Positions 16,419 through 24,346 of a stretch of DNA of 43,142 nt are shown here, in pieces. Numbering within the stretch: position 1 is the first letter of the stretch; each line of letters begins with the position of its first letter. The translations under genes were made by a program, and so were the position numbers. Where the stretch lies: the NCBI RefSeq assembly GCF_000337595.1, contig NZ_AOIL01000013.1, forward strand, positions 241,213 to 284,354, read 5' to 3'. The notes beneath the pieces were generated by a model, which saw nothing but the letters and a program-made list of their open reading frames with translations, was not told the origin of the DNA and made no database searches. This DNA comes from Natrialba taiwanensis DSM 12281. Its GTDB lineage: Archaea; Halobacteriota; Halobacteria; Halobacteriales; Natrialbaceae.

Positions 16419-17402
16419 ATGAACGTCCTCGTCACCGGCGGCGCAGGCTTTATCGGCTCTCACATCAGCGAACGACTGTTAGAAACGGGCCACACTGTCA
16501 CCGTTCTCGACGTACTCGATCCGTATTACGATCTCGGACTCAAAGAACGGAACATCGAACGGTGCCGCGACGCGGGCGGCGACCGCTACGAGTTCATCGA
16601 GGGCTCGATCACGAACGACGAACTCGTCCGAGATGTCGTCTCGAGCCGGGACATCGAGTTCATCTACCACCAGGCCGCCCAGGCCGGCGTGCGGACCAGC
16701 GTCGAGAATCCGAAGAAACCCCACGAGATCAACACGACGGGGTTGCTCAACCTGTTGCTCGCAGCCGACGAGTACGGCGTCGAACGGGTCGTCAATGCCT
16801 CGTCCTCGTCGGTGTACGGCGAGGTCGAGTACCTGCCGTACGACGAGGACCACCAGAACGTGCCCCAGAGTCCCTACGGCGTGACCAAACTCACGGCCGA
16901 GCACTACTGTCGCGTCTGGAATGAGGTCTACGACGTTCCGACTGTAAGCCTCCGCTACTTCACCGTGTACGGCCCGCGGATGCGACCGAACATGGCGATC
17001 ACGAACTTCACCTCTCGCTGTCTCAACGGCGAGCCACCGGTGATCTACGGCGACGGGAAACAGACCCGCGATTTCACCTACATCGACGATATCGTCGACG
17101 CGAACTGCTCTCTTCTCGAGACGAGCGCTGCCGACGGCGAGGTCATAAACATCGGTTCGACCGGGACCATCACGATCGAGGCGCTCGCGACCCACATCAT
17201 CGAAACGACCAGTGCACCCGTCGATCTCGAATACGACGACGCCAAAGAAGCCGACGCGCGCCACACCCACGCGGACGTCTCGAAGGCGACCGACTTACTC
17301 GATTACGAGCCCACAGTCGATATCAGGGAAGGCGTCTCGCAGTTCGTCGACTGGTACCGGGCGAACCGCGACTGGTACGAACCGCTCGTCCTGAACTCGT
17401 AG
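16419..17402 (+). CDS. NAD-dependent nucleotide-sugar epimerase (UDP-glucuronate/UDP-glucose 4-epimerase type)
   Basis: 327 residues from the ATG at 16419. A GTG at 16407 is in frame but lies in the palindrome. It is an extended SDR fold with the Rossmann signature VTGGAGFIGSH at the N-terminus. The DPYYDLGLKERNIER block resembles UDP-glucuronate 4-epimerases. HQAAQAGVR is present, the catalytic Ser is in NASSSSVYG, and the YxxxK is in SPYGVTKLTAEHY. RYFTVYGPRMRPNMA and DGKQTRDFTYIDD follow. It would interconvert UDP-GlcA/UDP-GalA or UDP-Glc/UDP-Gal for the agl pathway, which needs hexuronic acids. The exact substrate is inferred. Confidence 0.82.
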   Translation: MNVLVTGGAGFIGSHISERLLETGHTVTVLDVLDPYYDLGLKERNIERCRDAGGDRYEFIEGSITNDELVRDVVSSRDIEFIYHQAAQAGVRTSVENPKKPHEINTTGLLNLLLAADEYGVERVVNASSSSVYGEVEYLPYDEDHQNVPQSPYGVTKLTAEHYCRVWNEVYDVPTVSLRYFTVYGPRMRPNMAITNFTSRCLNGEPPVIYGDGKQTRDFTYIDDIVDANCSLLETSAADGEVINIGSTGTITIEALATHIIETTSAPVDLEYDDAKEADARHTHADVSKATDLLDYEPTVDIREGVSQFVDWYRANRDWYEPLVLNS

Positions 17403-17485
17403 CGCAGACCCGATTCCGTTCCTACCCATCCAGAACTGCGACCTGAGCGCGAATATCCGTTCCCGCGGCCAGTTCTCGCTCCCCC

Positions 17486-17505
17486 ACACCGGATTTCAAA
17501 TGAAT
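17486..17505 (-). repeat. ORB-like element 1
   Basis: Reads ATTCATTTGAAATCCGGTGT on the minus strand. It is identical to element 4 except at the first base. Confidence 0.75.
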
Positions 17506-17834
17506 TCGGTGACCAACGGTCGGGGTGGGGCGCTCAGCCGACCGAGACGATGAGCGTCGATACCGACAAGAAACAGCGGTAGCGAGACTGCAGAGCCGTA
17601 TTCTTGCGGCGAGTCCGCAAAGCACCATCCCGCATAACATAACTATTCCTATAGAGGTAATCTAGTAGTAGTACGAACGATAGAGAAACCGGATAGGTAG
17701 CTTACAAAGGCGATCTCCGTGAACGACGATCAGTACCAGCGGTGGAATTATAATGGGTAGATTCACACGAGACTTCCGATCGCATTTCGAAACCTACCAC
17801 ACGCGAGTTCAAGCTTTCGTGCGGTGGAGACCGC

Positions 17835-17854
17835 ACACCGAATTTCAGATGATT
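17835..17854 (-). repeat. ORB-like element 2
   Basis: Reads AATCATCTGAAATTCGGTGT on the minus strand. It has the same orientation as element 1 and faces away from the plus-strand group. Confidence 0.7.
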
Positions 17855-18128
17855 CACTCCCGGAATCTGTTCAATGCGATCAGTCAGTTCGGGACGGATC
17901 GATCTCTGCTGTCGTGCACCGTTGCAGTGAACTCTCGGGATACGGTTGCTCGAGGGAGGGTTGCGCTTGATCGGCCGGGAGACGGAATCGGTCGTGCGAC
18001 TTCACTATGAAGACGAAGCTATCGCTGCGCAGCTGGGTATATATCACTGCACAGGGTGGGATACCGAGAGTCAAACGAACGAATCTCGACCTTGCGAGCG
18101 AATCCGTCCCGACTGTCTCGACTGCTCA

Positions 18129-18148
18129 ATTCATCTGAAATCCGGTGT
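18129..18148 (+). repeat. ORB-like element 3
   Basis: Reads ATTCATCTGAAATCCGGTGT, followed by GGG, giving a short G-tract on the 3' side. Confidence 0.75.
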
Positions 18149-18189
18149 GGGTGTGTCGTCAAACGGGTCACGGCAACTGTCATCCGAGA

Positions 18190-18209
18190 TTTCATTTGAA
18201 ATCCGGTGT
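18190..18209 (+). repeat. ORB-like element 4
   Basis: Reads TTTCATTTGAAATCCGGTGT, 61 bases after element 3. Confidence 0.75.
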
Positions 18210-18265
18210 CGGTCCGTACTGCACGACTGGCGAGATCGCGTTCTCGAGTCGACCGTCGAAACGGA

Positions 18266-18285
18266 GTTCATTTGAAACGTGGTGT
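18266..18285 (+). repeat. ORB-like element 5
   Basis: Reads GTTCATTTGAAACGTGGTGT, 76 bases after element 4. It diverges only in the three variable central bases and the first base. Confidence 0.7.
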
Positions 18286-18403
18286 ATCACACCCCGCGGG
18301 AAGCCAAAACGGGGGCGAGTATCTGAATCCGGAAAGCGCCGCCGAGATAGGGAGAACAGCCCGATCTCCAGACAGTGGAAGCGAGAAGAAAGAACTAAAC
18401 GGA

Positions 18404-18423
18404 AATCATCTGAAAGGCGGTGT
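18404..18423 (+). repeat. ORB-like element 6, abutting the orc1 start
   Basis: Reads AATCATCTGAAAGGCGGTGT and ends on the base before the orc1 ATG at 18424. Initiator binding here would cover its own translation/transcription start, suggesting autoregulation (inference). Confidence 0.7.
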
Positions 18424-19803
18424 ATGACGCTGTTCGTGGAGGAGGGTGAAACGCTCGGCGAGTTCGCCGCCGAGCACGGTGCCGTGGCTCACTCTCGCTC
18501 CGAATCTCGCGACGATCCGCTGTCGGTCCTCGACGAGGAGGACCGGATTTTTGCGAACGAGGATCTCCTTCGTATCGATCACGTGCCCGACCAGAACAAG
18601 ATCGTCGGTCGAAACAACCAGATCGAGACCGTTGCTCGCCGACTCAAGCCGACGATTTCCGGGGGGACGGGAAAGGGAACGCTCCTGCTCGGCAAGTCCG
18701 GATCCGGGAAGACGCTGGTCACCCGGTACGTCAGCCGTGAAGTCGTCGGACGGGGCGAGGAAAACGACGTGCGCATCGGCCGTGCCGTCATCGATTGCGC
18801 GCAGCGCCGGTCGGAGGTACAGACCGTGATCCATCTCGCAAAGCGGCTCAACGAGCCCGACGAAACCGGGGTAACGATTCCACACTCCGGGATCGCGACG
18901 GGCGCGTACTACGACCGGCTATGGAAGGTCATCGACGCGCTGTACGACGCGATAATCGTCGTTTTAGACGAGATCGATCGTCTCGCACCGCCCGACGACG
19001 TCCAGAACGTACCGCCCGAAGAGGCCGACGACAGCAAACTCCTCATGCAACTCTCGCGGGCGGGCGAGGAGAACGATGTCGACGCGAGCATCACGGTCAT
19101 CGGGATCAGCAACGACCTCAAGTACGGCGACCGCCTCGACACCCGCGTCGAGAGTTCGTTTTCGCCGGACGAAATCGTCTTTCCGGCCTACGATGCGAAC
19201 CAGCTCGGGGATATTTTGACCAGGCGGCGGGACGCGTACCGCGAGGACGTGTTGACCGACGACGTGATTCCGCTCTGTTCTGCGTTTTCGGCACAGGAAC
19301 ACGGCGACGCGCGGCGGGCGATCGACCTCTTTCGGCTCGCGGGCGAGGTCGCCCGAGACAACGACGCAGCGCGCGTTCGCGAGGAGCACGTTCGGGTGGC
19401 GAACGACGACGCCGAGGTGACGCGGATTCAGGACCTCATTCGCGGCTGTCCAACGCAGGCGAAGATCGCAATCGGGGCGCTCGCGACGATGGACGAGTTC
19501 AGCGAGCGATCGGCGTTCAAGGCAACGGAGATGTACCGCGTCTACCGGGCGTTCGCGGAGGCGATCGATACGAACGTGCTCGGCAAGAAGCGGATCACGG
19601 ATCAGCTTCGGGAGTACGAGACCCTGAAGATCATCGATATGAAGCGGACGAGCGACGGTTATCGCGAGGGGACTTATCTGCAACTCTCCTTGCTCGACGA
19701 CTCGGCTCTCATTTTGCAGACGATCGGGCTCGACGAGCGCTGTGCGCGGATTCCCATCGATTCGCGGATGCGCCGGCGGATCGGCAAAATCATCGAGAGC
19801 TAA
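18424..19803 (+). CDS. orc1: Orc1/Cdc6 replication initiator
   Basis: 459 residues from the ATG at 18424. The frame stays open upstream but crosses four repeat elements, so the ATG is the sensible start. It is an AAA+ ATPase with Walker A GKSGSGKT (residues 90-97) and Walker B VLDEIDR (about 180-186), a sensor-1 region ITVIGISNDLKYGDRLD, sensor-2-like HGDARRAIDLFRLAGE, and a C-terminal winged-helix domain (about 350-459). It binds origin recognition boxes and loads the MCM helicase. The adjacent repeats should be its cognate boxes. Haloarchaea carry several orc paralogues. The number used for this one cannot be told from sequence alone. Confidence 0.92.
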   Translation: MTLFVEEGETLGEFAAEHGAVAHSRSESRDDPLSVLDEEDRIFANEDLLRIDHVPDQNKIVGRNNQIETVARRLKPTISGGTGKGTLLLGKSGSGKTLVTRYVSREVVGRGEENDVRIGRAVIDCAQRRSEVQTVIHLAKRLNEPDETGVTIPHSGIATGAYYDRLWKVIDALYDAIIVVLDEIDRLAPPDDVQNVPPEEADDSKLLMQLSRAGEENDVDASITVIGISNDLKYGDRLDTRVESSFSPDEIVFPAYDANQLGDILTRRRDAYREDVLTDDVIPLCSAFSAQEHGDARRAIDLFRLAGEVARDNDAARVREEHVRVANDDAEVTRIQDLIRGCPTQAKIAIGALATMDEFSERSAFKATEMYRVYRAFAEAIDTNVLGKKRITDQLREYETLKIIDMKRTSDGYREGTYLQLSLLDDSALILQTIGLDERCARIPIDSRMRRRIGKIIES

Positions 19804-19908
19804 CTGCGGATTGCGCGACGAACTCGGCCGGCGTTCCCCGCCGACCGGCTGAACCGCGCCCGGATCAAAAACGACTAACGCCAGCCCGTCATCGCCTAGC
19901 GTAGGACT

Positions 19909-21243
19909 ATGCACGTCTCCATCGTCGGCAGCGGGTACGTCGGGACGACGGTCGCCGCTTGCCTCGCGGACCTCGGTCACGAGGTCGTCAACGTCGAAAT
20001 CGACGAGGACATCGTCGAGACCATCAACGCCGGCGAAGCCCCGATCCACGAGTCGGGGCTCGCAGAGCGCATCGCGGACCACGCCGGAACGAACCTGCGC
20101 GCGACGACGGACTACGCCGAGGTTCGCGAAACCGACGTGACCTTCCTTTGCCTGCCGACGCCGCAGGCCGACGACGGGAGTCTCGACCTCGCACCGATGC
20201 GCGCCGGCGCGGAGTCGCTCGGGCGCGCACTCGAGGGGAAAACCAAAACCAAAGTCGACGGCGACGACGCCTGCGACCACCTCGTCGTCGTCAAGAGCAC
20301 CGTCCTCCCCGGCACCACCGAAGACGTCGTCGGACCCGTTCTCGAACGCGAATCCGGTACCGCGATCGGCGACGGAATCGACCTCGCGATGAACCCCGAG
20401 TTCTTGCGGATGGGAACGGCCGTTCGGGACTTCCTCGAACCGGACAAGGTCGTCGTCGGCGCAACGAGCGAGGACGCCGCCGCCGCGCTGCGTGAACTCT
20501 ACGCCCCGATCCTCGAACGCGAGGACACCGACCTCGTCGAAACCGACGTGCGCGAAGCCGAGCTCATCAAGTACGCCAACAACGCCTTCCTCGCGTCGAA
20601 AGTCTCGCTGGTCAACGAACTCGGAAACATCGCGAAGGAGTACGGGGCGGACGCCTACGACGTACTGGCCGCCGTCGGCCTCGACGACCGCATCTCGGAA
20701 CGGTTCATGCGCTCCGGACTCGGCTGGGGCGGCTCGTGCTTCCCGAAGGACATCGCCGCGCTTCGCGCCGGCGCTCGCGAGCAGGGGTACGATCCGCACC
20801 TGCTCGACGCCGTCGTCTCGATCAACGACGAGCAACCGCAGCGACTCGTCTCCCTCCTCGAAGACCACGTCTCGCTCGCGGACGCCCGCGTCGCCGTCCT
20901 CGGCCTCTCGTTCAAACCCGGCACCGACGACATCCGAAAATCCCGCGCACTGGACGTGATCGAGACGCTCCGAAACCGCGGCGCAACCGTCGTCGCGTAC
21001 GATCCGGTCGCGATCGAAAACGTCCGTACGCACCATCCTGAACTCGATACCGATCCCGCCGTCGAGTTCGCCGACTCGCCTCAGGACGCGCTTGCGGACG
21101 CCGACGGAGCCGTTGTCGCCACCGACTGGCCCGCGTTCGACGACCTCGAGTTCGACGGGATGGCCCGGAAAATCGTCGTCGACGGCCGGCGGATCGAGGT
21201 CGATCCGGGTGAACTCGCGGTCTACGAGGGGCTGACCTGGTAG
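19909..21243 (+). CDS. aglM: UDP-glucose 6-dehydrogenase AglM
   Basis: 444 residues. It oxidises UDP-glucose to UDP-glucuronate with two NAD+. The N-terminal NAD-binding domain has VGSGYVGTT at residues 6-14. The catalytic region has VKSTVLPGTT, NPEFLRMGTAVRDF, the helix Lys/Asn of ELIKYANNAFLASK, and the nucleophile Cys277 in GWGGSCFPKD. The C-terminal UDP-binding domain has LGLSFKPGTDDIRKSRALD and ends after VDGRRIEVDP. It feeds AglG with UDP-GlcA. It stands between orc1 and aglJ on the same strand. A/T-rich AAAAACGAC at 19867-19875 may contribute to a promoter. Confidence 0.93.
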   Translation: MHVSIVGSGYVGTTVAACLADLGHEVVNVEIDEDIVETINAGEAPIHESGLAERIADHAGTNLRATTDYAEVRETDVTFLCLPTPQADDGSLDLAPMRAGAESLGRALEGKTKTKVDGDDACDHLVVVKSTVLPGTTEDVVGPVLERESGTAIGDGIDLAMNPEFLRMGTAVRDFLEPDKVVVGATSEDAAAALRELYAPILEREDTDLVETDVREAELIKYANNAFLASKVSLVNELGNIAKEYGADAYDVLAAVGLDDRISERFMRSGLGWGGSCFPKDIAALRAGAREQGYDPHLLDAVVSINDEQPQRLVSLLEDHVSLADARVAVLGLSFKPGTDDIRKSRALDVIETLRNRGATVVAYDPVAIENVRTHHPELDTDPAVEFADSPQDALADADGAVVATDWPAFDDLEFDGMARKIVVDGRRIEVDPGELAVYEGLTW

Positions 21244-21359
21244 GGCATCGCAGGAGTGAGTTCGGGACGGCGACGGTCACCCCGCGGGATGTCCGCTCTG
21301 CGAGGTGTGCGTATCAGTATCCTTTTGCATACCGGCCAACGAGTGGGTATCGATGGCGG

Positions 21360-22568
21360 ATGACGGATAACGACTCTCGCGTGCACGCAGCCGAGCCCAA
21401 GACCATCGACGGGGAGACCCACGGCGAACGCGCCAGCACGACTGTCTCCACCGACGCCGAAACGCGAGATATTTCGACGCACGAGGTCTGTATCCTCGTT
21501 CCAACGCTCAATGAAGGAGCGACAATCGGGGACGTAATCGACGACTTCCGTACTCGCGGGTATCCGAACGTCCTCGTCGTCGACGGCGGCTCGACCGACG
21601 ACACGAAAGCGGTCGCCCGCGACCACGGCGCACGAGTGCTCGTTCAATCCGGCGAGGGGAAGGGGCAGGCCGTCCGCGAGGCTGTCCCCCACATCGACGC
21701 ACCGTACGTCCTGATGCTCGACGGAGACGGAACCTACGACCCGGCGGACGCCGAGACCATGCTCGAACCCCTCGCTCGAGGGTACGACCACGTTATCGGC
21801 AACCGGTTTGCGGACATGGACGACGACGCGATGCGGGCGCTCAACGGCGTCGGCAACCGACTCATCAACCGCTCCTTCCGCGTCATCCACGGCGCGGACT
21901 ACGACGATATCCTCTCGGGCTACCGGGCGTTTACGACCGACTCGTTCGAACGCCTCTCGCTCGATTCGGACGGCTTTACCATCGAAACTGAACTCGCTGT
22001 CGAGTGCGTGAAACACGGCGTCGACACGGCGGTCGTCCCGGTGAGTTACAGCGCCCGGCCGGCCGAATCCGAAACGAACCTGCACCCGATCGCGGACGGC
22101 GGGACGATCATCCTGGCGTTGTACTCACTCGCCAAGACTAACAACCCGCTGTTTTACTTCGGCAGCCTCGGAACTGCCGGCATCGCTGCCGGCGGCGCGG
22201 TCGCGTCGTACGTCCTCTGGCGGTGGTTCCAGTACGGAGTCGGCCACGAAATCCTCGCGCTCGTCTCCGCGGCGGCGATCCTACTCGGCGTTCAATTGCT
22301 CATGTTCGGCGTCCTCTCGGACATGCTCGTGACGCTTCATCGCGAGCAACGCCGGCGTCTCGAACAAATTACGCGAAACGCGGACGTTCAGGGAGTAGAG
22401 TCTTCCCACAGGGCAGGACACAGCCACGAGTTCGGAACCGAGAGCGACTCGGAGACCACGACCGAAACCGGATCCGCAGCGGAGCCCGAATCCGAGCCCA
22501 AACCGGGAACCTCGACCGATCCGACTGACCCCACCGTCACCTCCGAAACGGACCGTCGCGGCGAGTAG
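21360..22568 (+). CDS. aglJ: AglJ-type dolichol-phosphate hexosyltransferase
   Basis: A GT2 enzyme of 402 residues. AglJ adds the first hexose of the N-glycan to dolichol phosphate. The GT core runs from about 42 to 245: EVCILVPTLNEGATIGDVI, VVDGGSTDDT, QSGEGKGQAVREAV, the DxD block MLDGDGTYDPAD, then GNRFADMDDDAM, DILSGYRAF and FTIETELAV. Two membrane segments follow, about 259-283 and 295-320. It is longer than Haloferax AglJ (about 300 residues). A 40-residue acidic N-terminal extension and a Glu/Ser/Thr/Pro-rich tail of about 70 residues after the last helix account for the difference. ATTTGCATACC-like A/T sequence lies 28-37 bases upstream. It closes the agl segment. Confidence 0.88.
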   Translation: MTDNDSRVHAAEPKTIDGETHGERASTTVSTDAETRDISTHEVCILVPTLNEGATIGDVIDDFRTRGYPNVLVVDGGSTDDTKAVARDHGARVLVQSGEGKGQAVREAVPHIDAPYVLMLDGDGTYDPADAETMLEPLARGYDHVIGNRFADMDDDAMRALNGVGNRLINRSFRVIHGADYDDILSGYRAFTTDSFERLSLDSDGFTIETELAVECVKHGVDTAVVPVSYSARPAESETNLHPIADGGTIILALYSLAKTNNPLFYFGSLGTAGIAAGGAVASYVLWRWFQYGVGHEILALVSAAAILLGVQLLMFGVLSDMLVTLHREQRRRLEQITRNADVQGVESSHRAGHSHEFGTESDSETTTETGSAAEPESEPKPGTSTDPTDPTVTSETDRRGE

Positions 22569-22715
22569 GGTGATCGTCCGCTCGGTGTCTGGTTTCTGCC
22601 GCAACGTCGGAGAGAGTGAGAAAGTGAGAGTGGTGTCCACGGGACTGCCGTAAGAGACACCTCTTGTCGCGATCCGGATCGGTAACGCAATCGCTTGCAC
22701 CTCACTCTCGAACGT

Positions 22716-23045
22716 TCAAAACGGCAACATCGACCGTACTTGCTGGAAGACACCGCCCGAGTGTTCCCGCCGGTACGCCTCGAACGGCTGATGGAGTTCG
22801 TTCAGCAACTCCTGTCGCGTGTCGAATTTACGCGTCTGGACCTCGGCAAGTATCTCGCCCAGACTCACGTCGTTCCCGTGGGCATCGTAGGGAATTCGTT
22901 CGTGACCGAGTGCGGCTTCGACATCGTCTTTCGTGGCCGGAAAGGTGAGATCGGCGGATCTGAGCGTGGCGTCGACGGCGGCGATCCCGAACTCGATGCT
23001 TTCCGGTTCGTCGTCGTCTCCGTTCGATGGTGGCCGGACTCCCAT
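22716..23045 (-). CDS. Small acidic haloarchaeal protein (DUF5789-like)
   Basis: 109 residues. An acidic N-terminus (PPSNGDDDEPESIEFG) precedes a conserved-looking core: DLTFPATKDDVEAALG, ERIPYDAHGNDVSLGEIL, and FDTRQELLNELHQPF. This pattern of a short helical domain with ATKDDV/E and SLGEIL blocks is what I associate with the haloarchaeal DUF5789 family, whose function is unknown. No catalytic motif is visible. The start at 23045 is supported by a strong TATA at 23065-23075. It is divergent from the ribbon-helix-helix gene and convergent with aglJ. Confidence 0.65.
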   Translation of the reverse strand: MGVRPPSNGDDDEPESIEFGIAAVDATLRSADLTFPATKDDVEAALGHERIPYDAHGNDVSLGEILAEVQTRKFDTRQELLNELHQPFEAYRREHSGGVFQQVRSMLPF

Positions 23046-23064
23046 ACCTCTCAGTAGACTGGCG

Positions 23065-23075
23065 AAATATAAAAA
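23065..23075 (-). promoter_or_regulatory. TATA box of DUF5789-like gene
   Basis: TTTTTATATTT on the minus strand, centred 25 bases before the ATG at 23045. This fits a leaderless transcript. Confidence 0.6.
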
Positions 23076-23168
23076 CGGCTACGGACTCCGAATCGAGTCT
23101 GGCCGCTGGTATGCAGTTCATATTTCCCGTGGCGACACGCATTTGGGTTCCGCGACGGAGTATTGACT

Positions 23169-23378
23169 GTGACCGAATATACCACAGTTTCGATCCCGAA
23201 GGATCTCGCCGACCGCGTCGACGAGACGATCGAGGGGACGAGCTTTCAGAGTACGAGCGACCTGGTTCGGTTCCTGTTGCGCAGTATCGTTATTCAACAC
23301 CAGCGACAGGGGAAGCTGACGGAAGCCGAGTTCGAGGAGATCACCGAACAGCTTCGGGGGCTGGGGTATCTCGAGTAG
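23169..23378 (+). CDS. Ribbon-helix-helix (CopG/NikR-like) DNA-binding protein
   Basis: About 69 residues from the GTG at 23169. A TTG at 23163 is also in frame. TEYTTVSIPKDLADRVDE forms the beta-strand and first helix, and STSDLVRFLLRSIVIQHQ the second helix of an RHH fold. That fold dimerises and inserts its strands in the major groove. A short helix with EFEEITEQLRGLGYLE ends the protein. Archaeal CopG-like proteins of this size are transcription regulators. The target is unknown, but the divergent promoter and the heptamer repeat that starts at its stop codon are nearby candidates. Confidence 0.7.
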   Translation: MTEYTTVSIPKDLADRVDETIEGTSFQSTSDLVRFLLRSIVIQHQRQGKLTEAEFEEITEQLRGLGYLE

Positions 23379-23430
23379 CGAGCGATGAGTAAGAGTTGCG
23401 AGTAGCGAGTAGTGAATAACGAGTAACGGG
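23372..23430. repeat. Heptanucleotide tandem repeat (GAGTARC)
   Basis: About eight 7-base units run from 23373: GAGTAGC, GAGCGAT, GAGTAAG, AGTTGC, GAGTAGC, GAGTAGT, GAATAAC, GAGTAAC. One unit is a base short and several are degenerate. The array begins inside the last codons of the ribbon-helix-helix gene (Leu-Glu-stop). Confidence 0.7.
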
Positions 23431-23533
23431 TTTGCTTTCCGTGCGGCCAATAGGTTTACTGACCTTTGCAGGCCCGAAACCACCAGTGAGACTTTCCGCA
23501 TCGAGTCGCTAGTTCGATGTGGAGGATAGACAG

Positions 23534-23671
23534 ATGCCACACGTTCCGAACTTCCCAACGCCGACGGACGGCGGCGATGATGAGAACGACAGTGGATCTT
23601 CGCCGAATCGACGGGGTATCATCGATCGAATTATCGATGATGGCAACTGGCCGTCACCGACTGGCGACTAA
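23534..23671 (+). CDS. Possible 45-aa acidic small protein
   Basis: ATG at 23534 to TAA at 23671 (45 residues). The start MPHVPNFPTP is followed by an acidic Gly/Asp/Ser stretch, then RRGIIDRIIDDGNW and SPTGD. The GGAGG at 23520-23524 sits about 9 bases upstream, a fair Shine-Dalgarno. Composition is haloarchaeal (acidic, GC-rich third positions). I do not recognise it. The rest of the gap 23431-23778 shows nothing else. Confidence 0.4.
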   Translation: MPHVPNFPTPTDGGDDENDSGSSPNRRGIIDRIIDDGNWPSPTGD

Positions 23672-23778
23672 GACTGACGCCACCGATCAATTTTCTTTGA
23701 TTCGCGTTCCGTGCCGTCTCGTGACACAGCCCGGCCACACGCGGAGACGAATCTTTCATCTTCCGTCAGGAGTGCGTC

Positions 23779-24207
23779 TCAATCGGTCAACGTCTGTTCC
23801 GGCGGACTGGCATCGAGGATCTCGAGGGGTTGGCGCGTGCCACTTCGATTGAACACGCCGAAGGAGTCTTCGGCATCCGTCCACGGCGGCACAGCGACGA
23901 AGACGACCTGTGCGAGGTCGTCCCGCCTCGTTACTTCGAGTTCACGAAGCGGATGGGACACGAACTGCCCTTGAGCCTGGCCGGCCGGCGTGGACAGATC
24001 GACGCCGAAGACGGCGTTGATGGCGTTGCCCGGATCTGGAAGGTAGAAGTCCGTAAAGACCGGCGTGTCGGGCGGGAGTGTGTCCGCATCGTCACCGGCG
24101 AGTTCGCTTGCGGGAGTGACCGAGACGCCGGTGGCCACGCGGTCGGGATCGGCGTCGCTGGCGAGGTCGAGCAACACGTCGACGAGTGCACGCGTGATGT
24201 AAACCAC
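23779..24207 (-). CDS. Uncharacterised haloarchaeal protein (possible degenerate MPN/JAB fold)
   Basis: 142 residues, unrecognised with certainty. It opens MVYITRALVDVLLDLASDADPD with a strand-helix feel like JAB/MPN proteins. It continues with LPPDTPVFTDFYLPDPG, then FVSHPLRELEVTRRDDLAQVVFVAVPPW. Only one His-Pro is visible, and the JAMM metal motif (E, HxH, SxxD) is missing, so any peptidase activity is unlikely. The fold suggestion is a guess from strand pattern. It is GC3-rich with an acidic bias, as expected for a real gene. The next gene on the same strand upstream (24347-25051) is 139 bases away. Confidence 0.6.
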   Translation of the reverse strand: MVYITRALVDVLLDLASDADPDRVATGVSVTPASELAGDDADTLPPDTPVFTDFYLPDPGNAINAVFGVDLSTPAGQAQGQFVSHPLRELEVTRRDDLAQVVFVAVPPWTDAEDSFGVFNRSGTRQPLEILDASPPEQTLTD

Positions 24208-24346
24208 AGTCGAGATACGACGAGCGGATAGTTAGATGTATCCCTGGCACGGGCCCGAGGCCGAACCTGCCGGTGAACTCGGAGACGAACGCTGCGAGCG
24301 AAACGGGACAGCCGCAGTCGATCGGCGGTGGCTGAACCGAGCGTGT

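Larger units (their letters stand above)
17403..18423. other. oriC: Candidate replication origin with ORB-like repeats
   Basis: A 1-kb gene-free region directly upstream of orc1/cdc6. It holds six copies of a 20-bp element with invariant TCATYTGAAA and GGTGT. Two lie on the minus strand (17486-17505, 17835-17854) and four on the plus strand (18129-18148, 18190-18209, 18266-18285, 18404-18423). The region at 17630-17760 is clearly A/T-richer than its surroundings and is the best unwinding-element candidate. TATATATC at about 18039-18046 is a second one. This is the layout of haloarchaeal origins: an initiator gene next to inverted clusters of recognition boxes. Origin activity itself is inferred. 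Confidence 0.75.

Noticed and set aside
18301..18340. A seventh, degenerate recognition box (TATCTGAATCCGG)
   Set aside because: It lacks one A and the GGTGT end, so it does not meet the core seen in the other six.
17486..18423. Regularly sized repeats considered as a CRISPR array
   Set aside because: The copies are in both orientations with spacings from 61 to several hundred bases. No cas genes are present, and they sit beside orc1. Origin boxes explain them.
18964..21036. A 690-residue open frame on the minus strand opposite orc1 and aglM
   Set aside because: It is the antisense shadow of two well-supported genes and arises from GC-rich codon bias. It has no domain, start signal or promoter.
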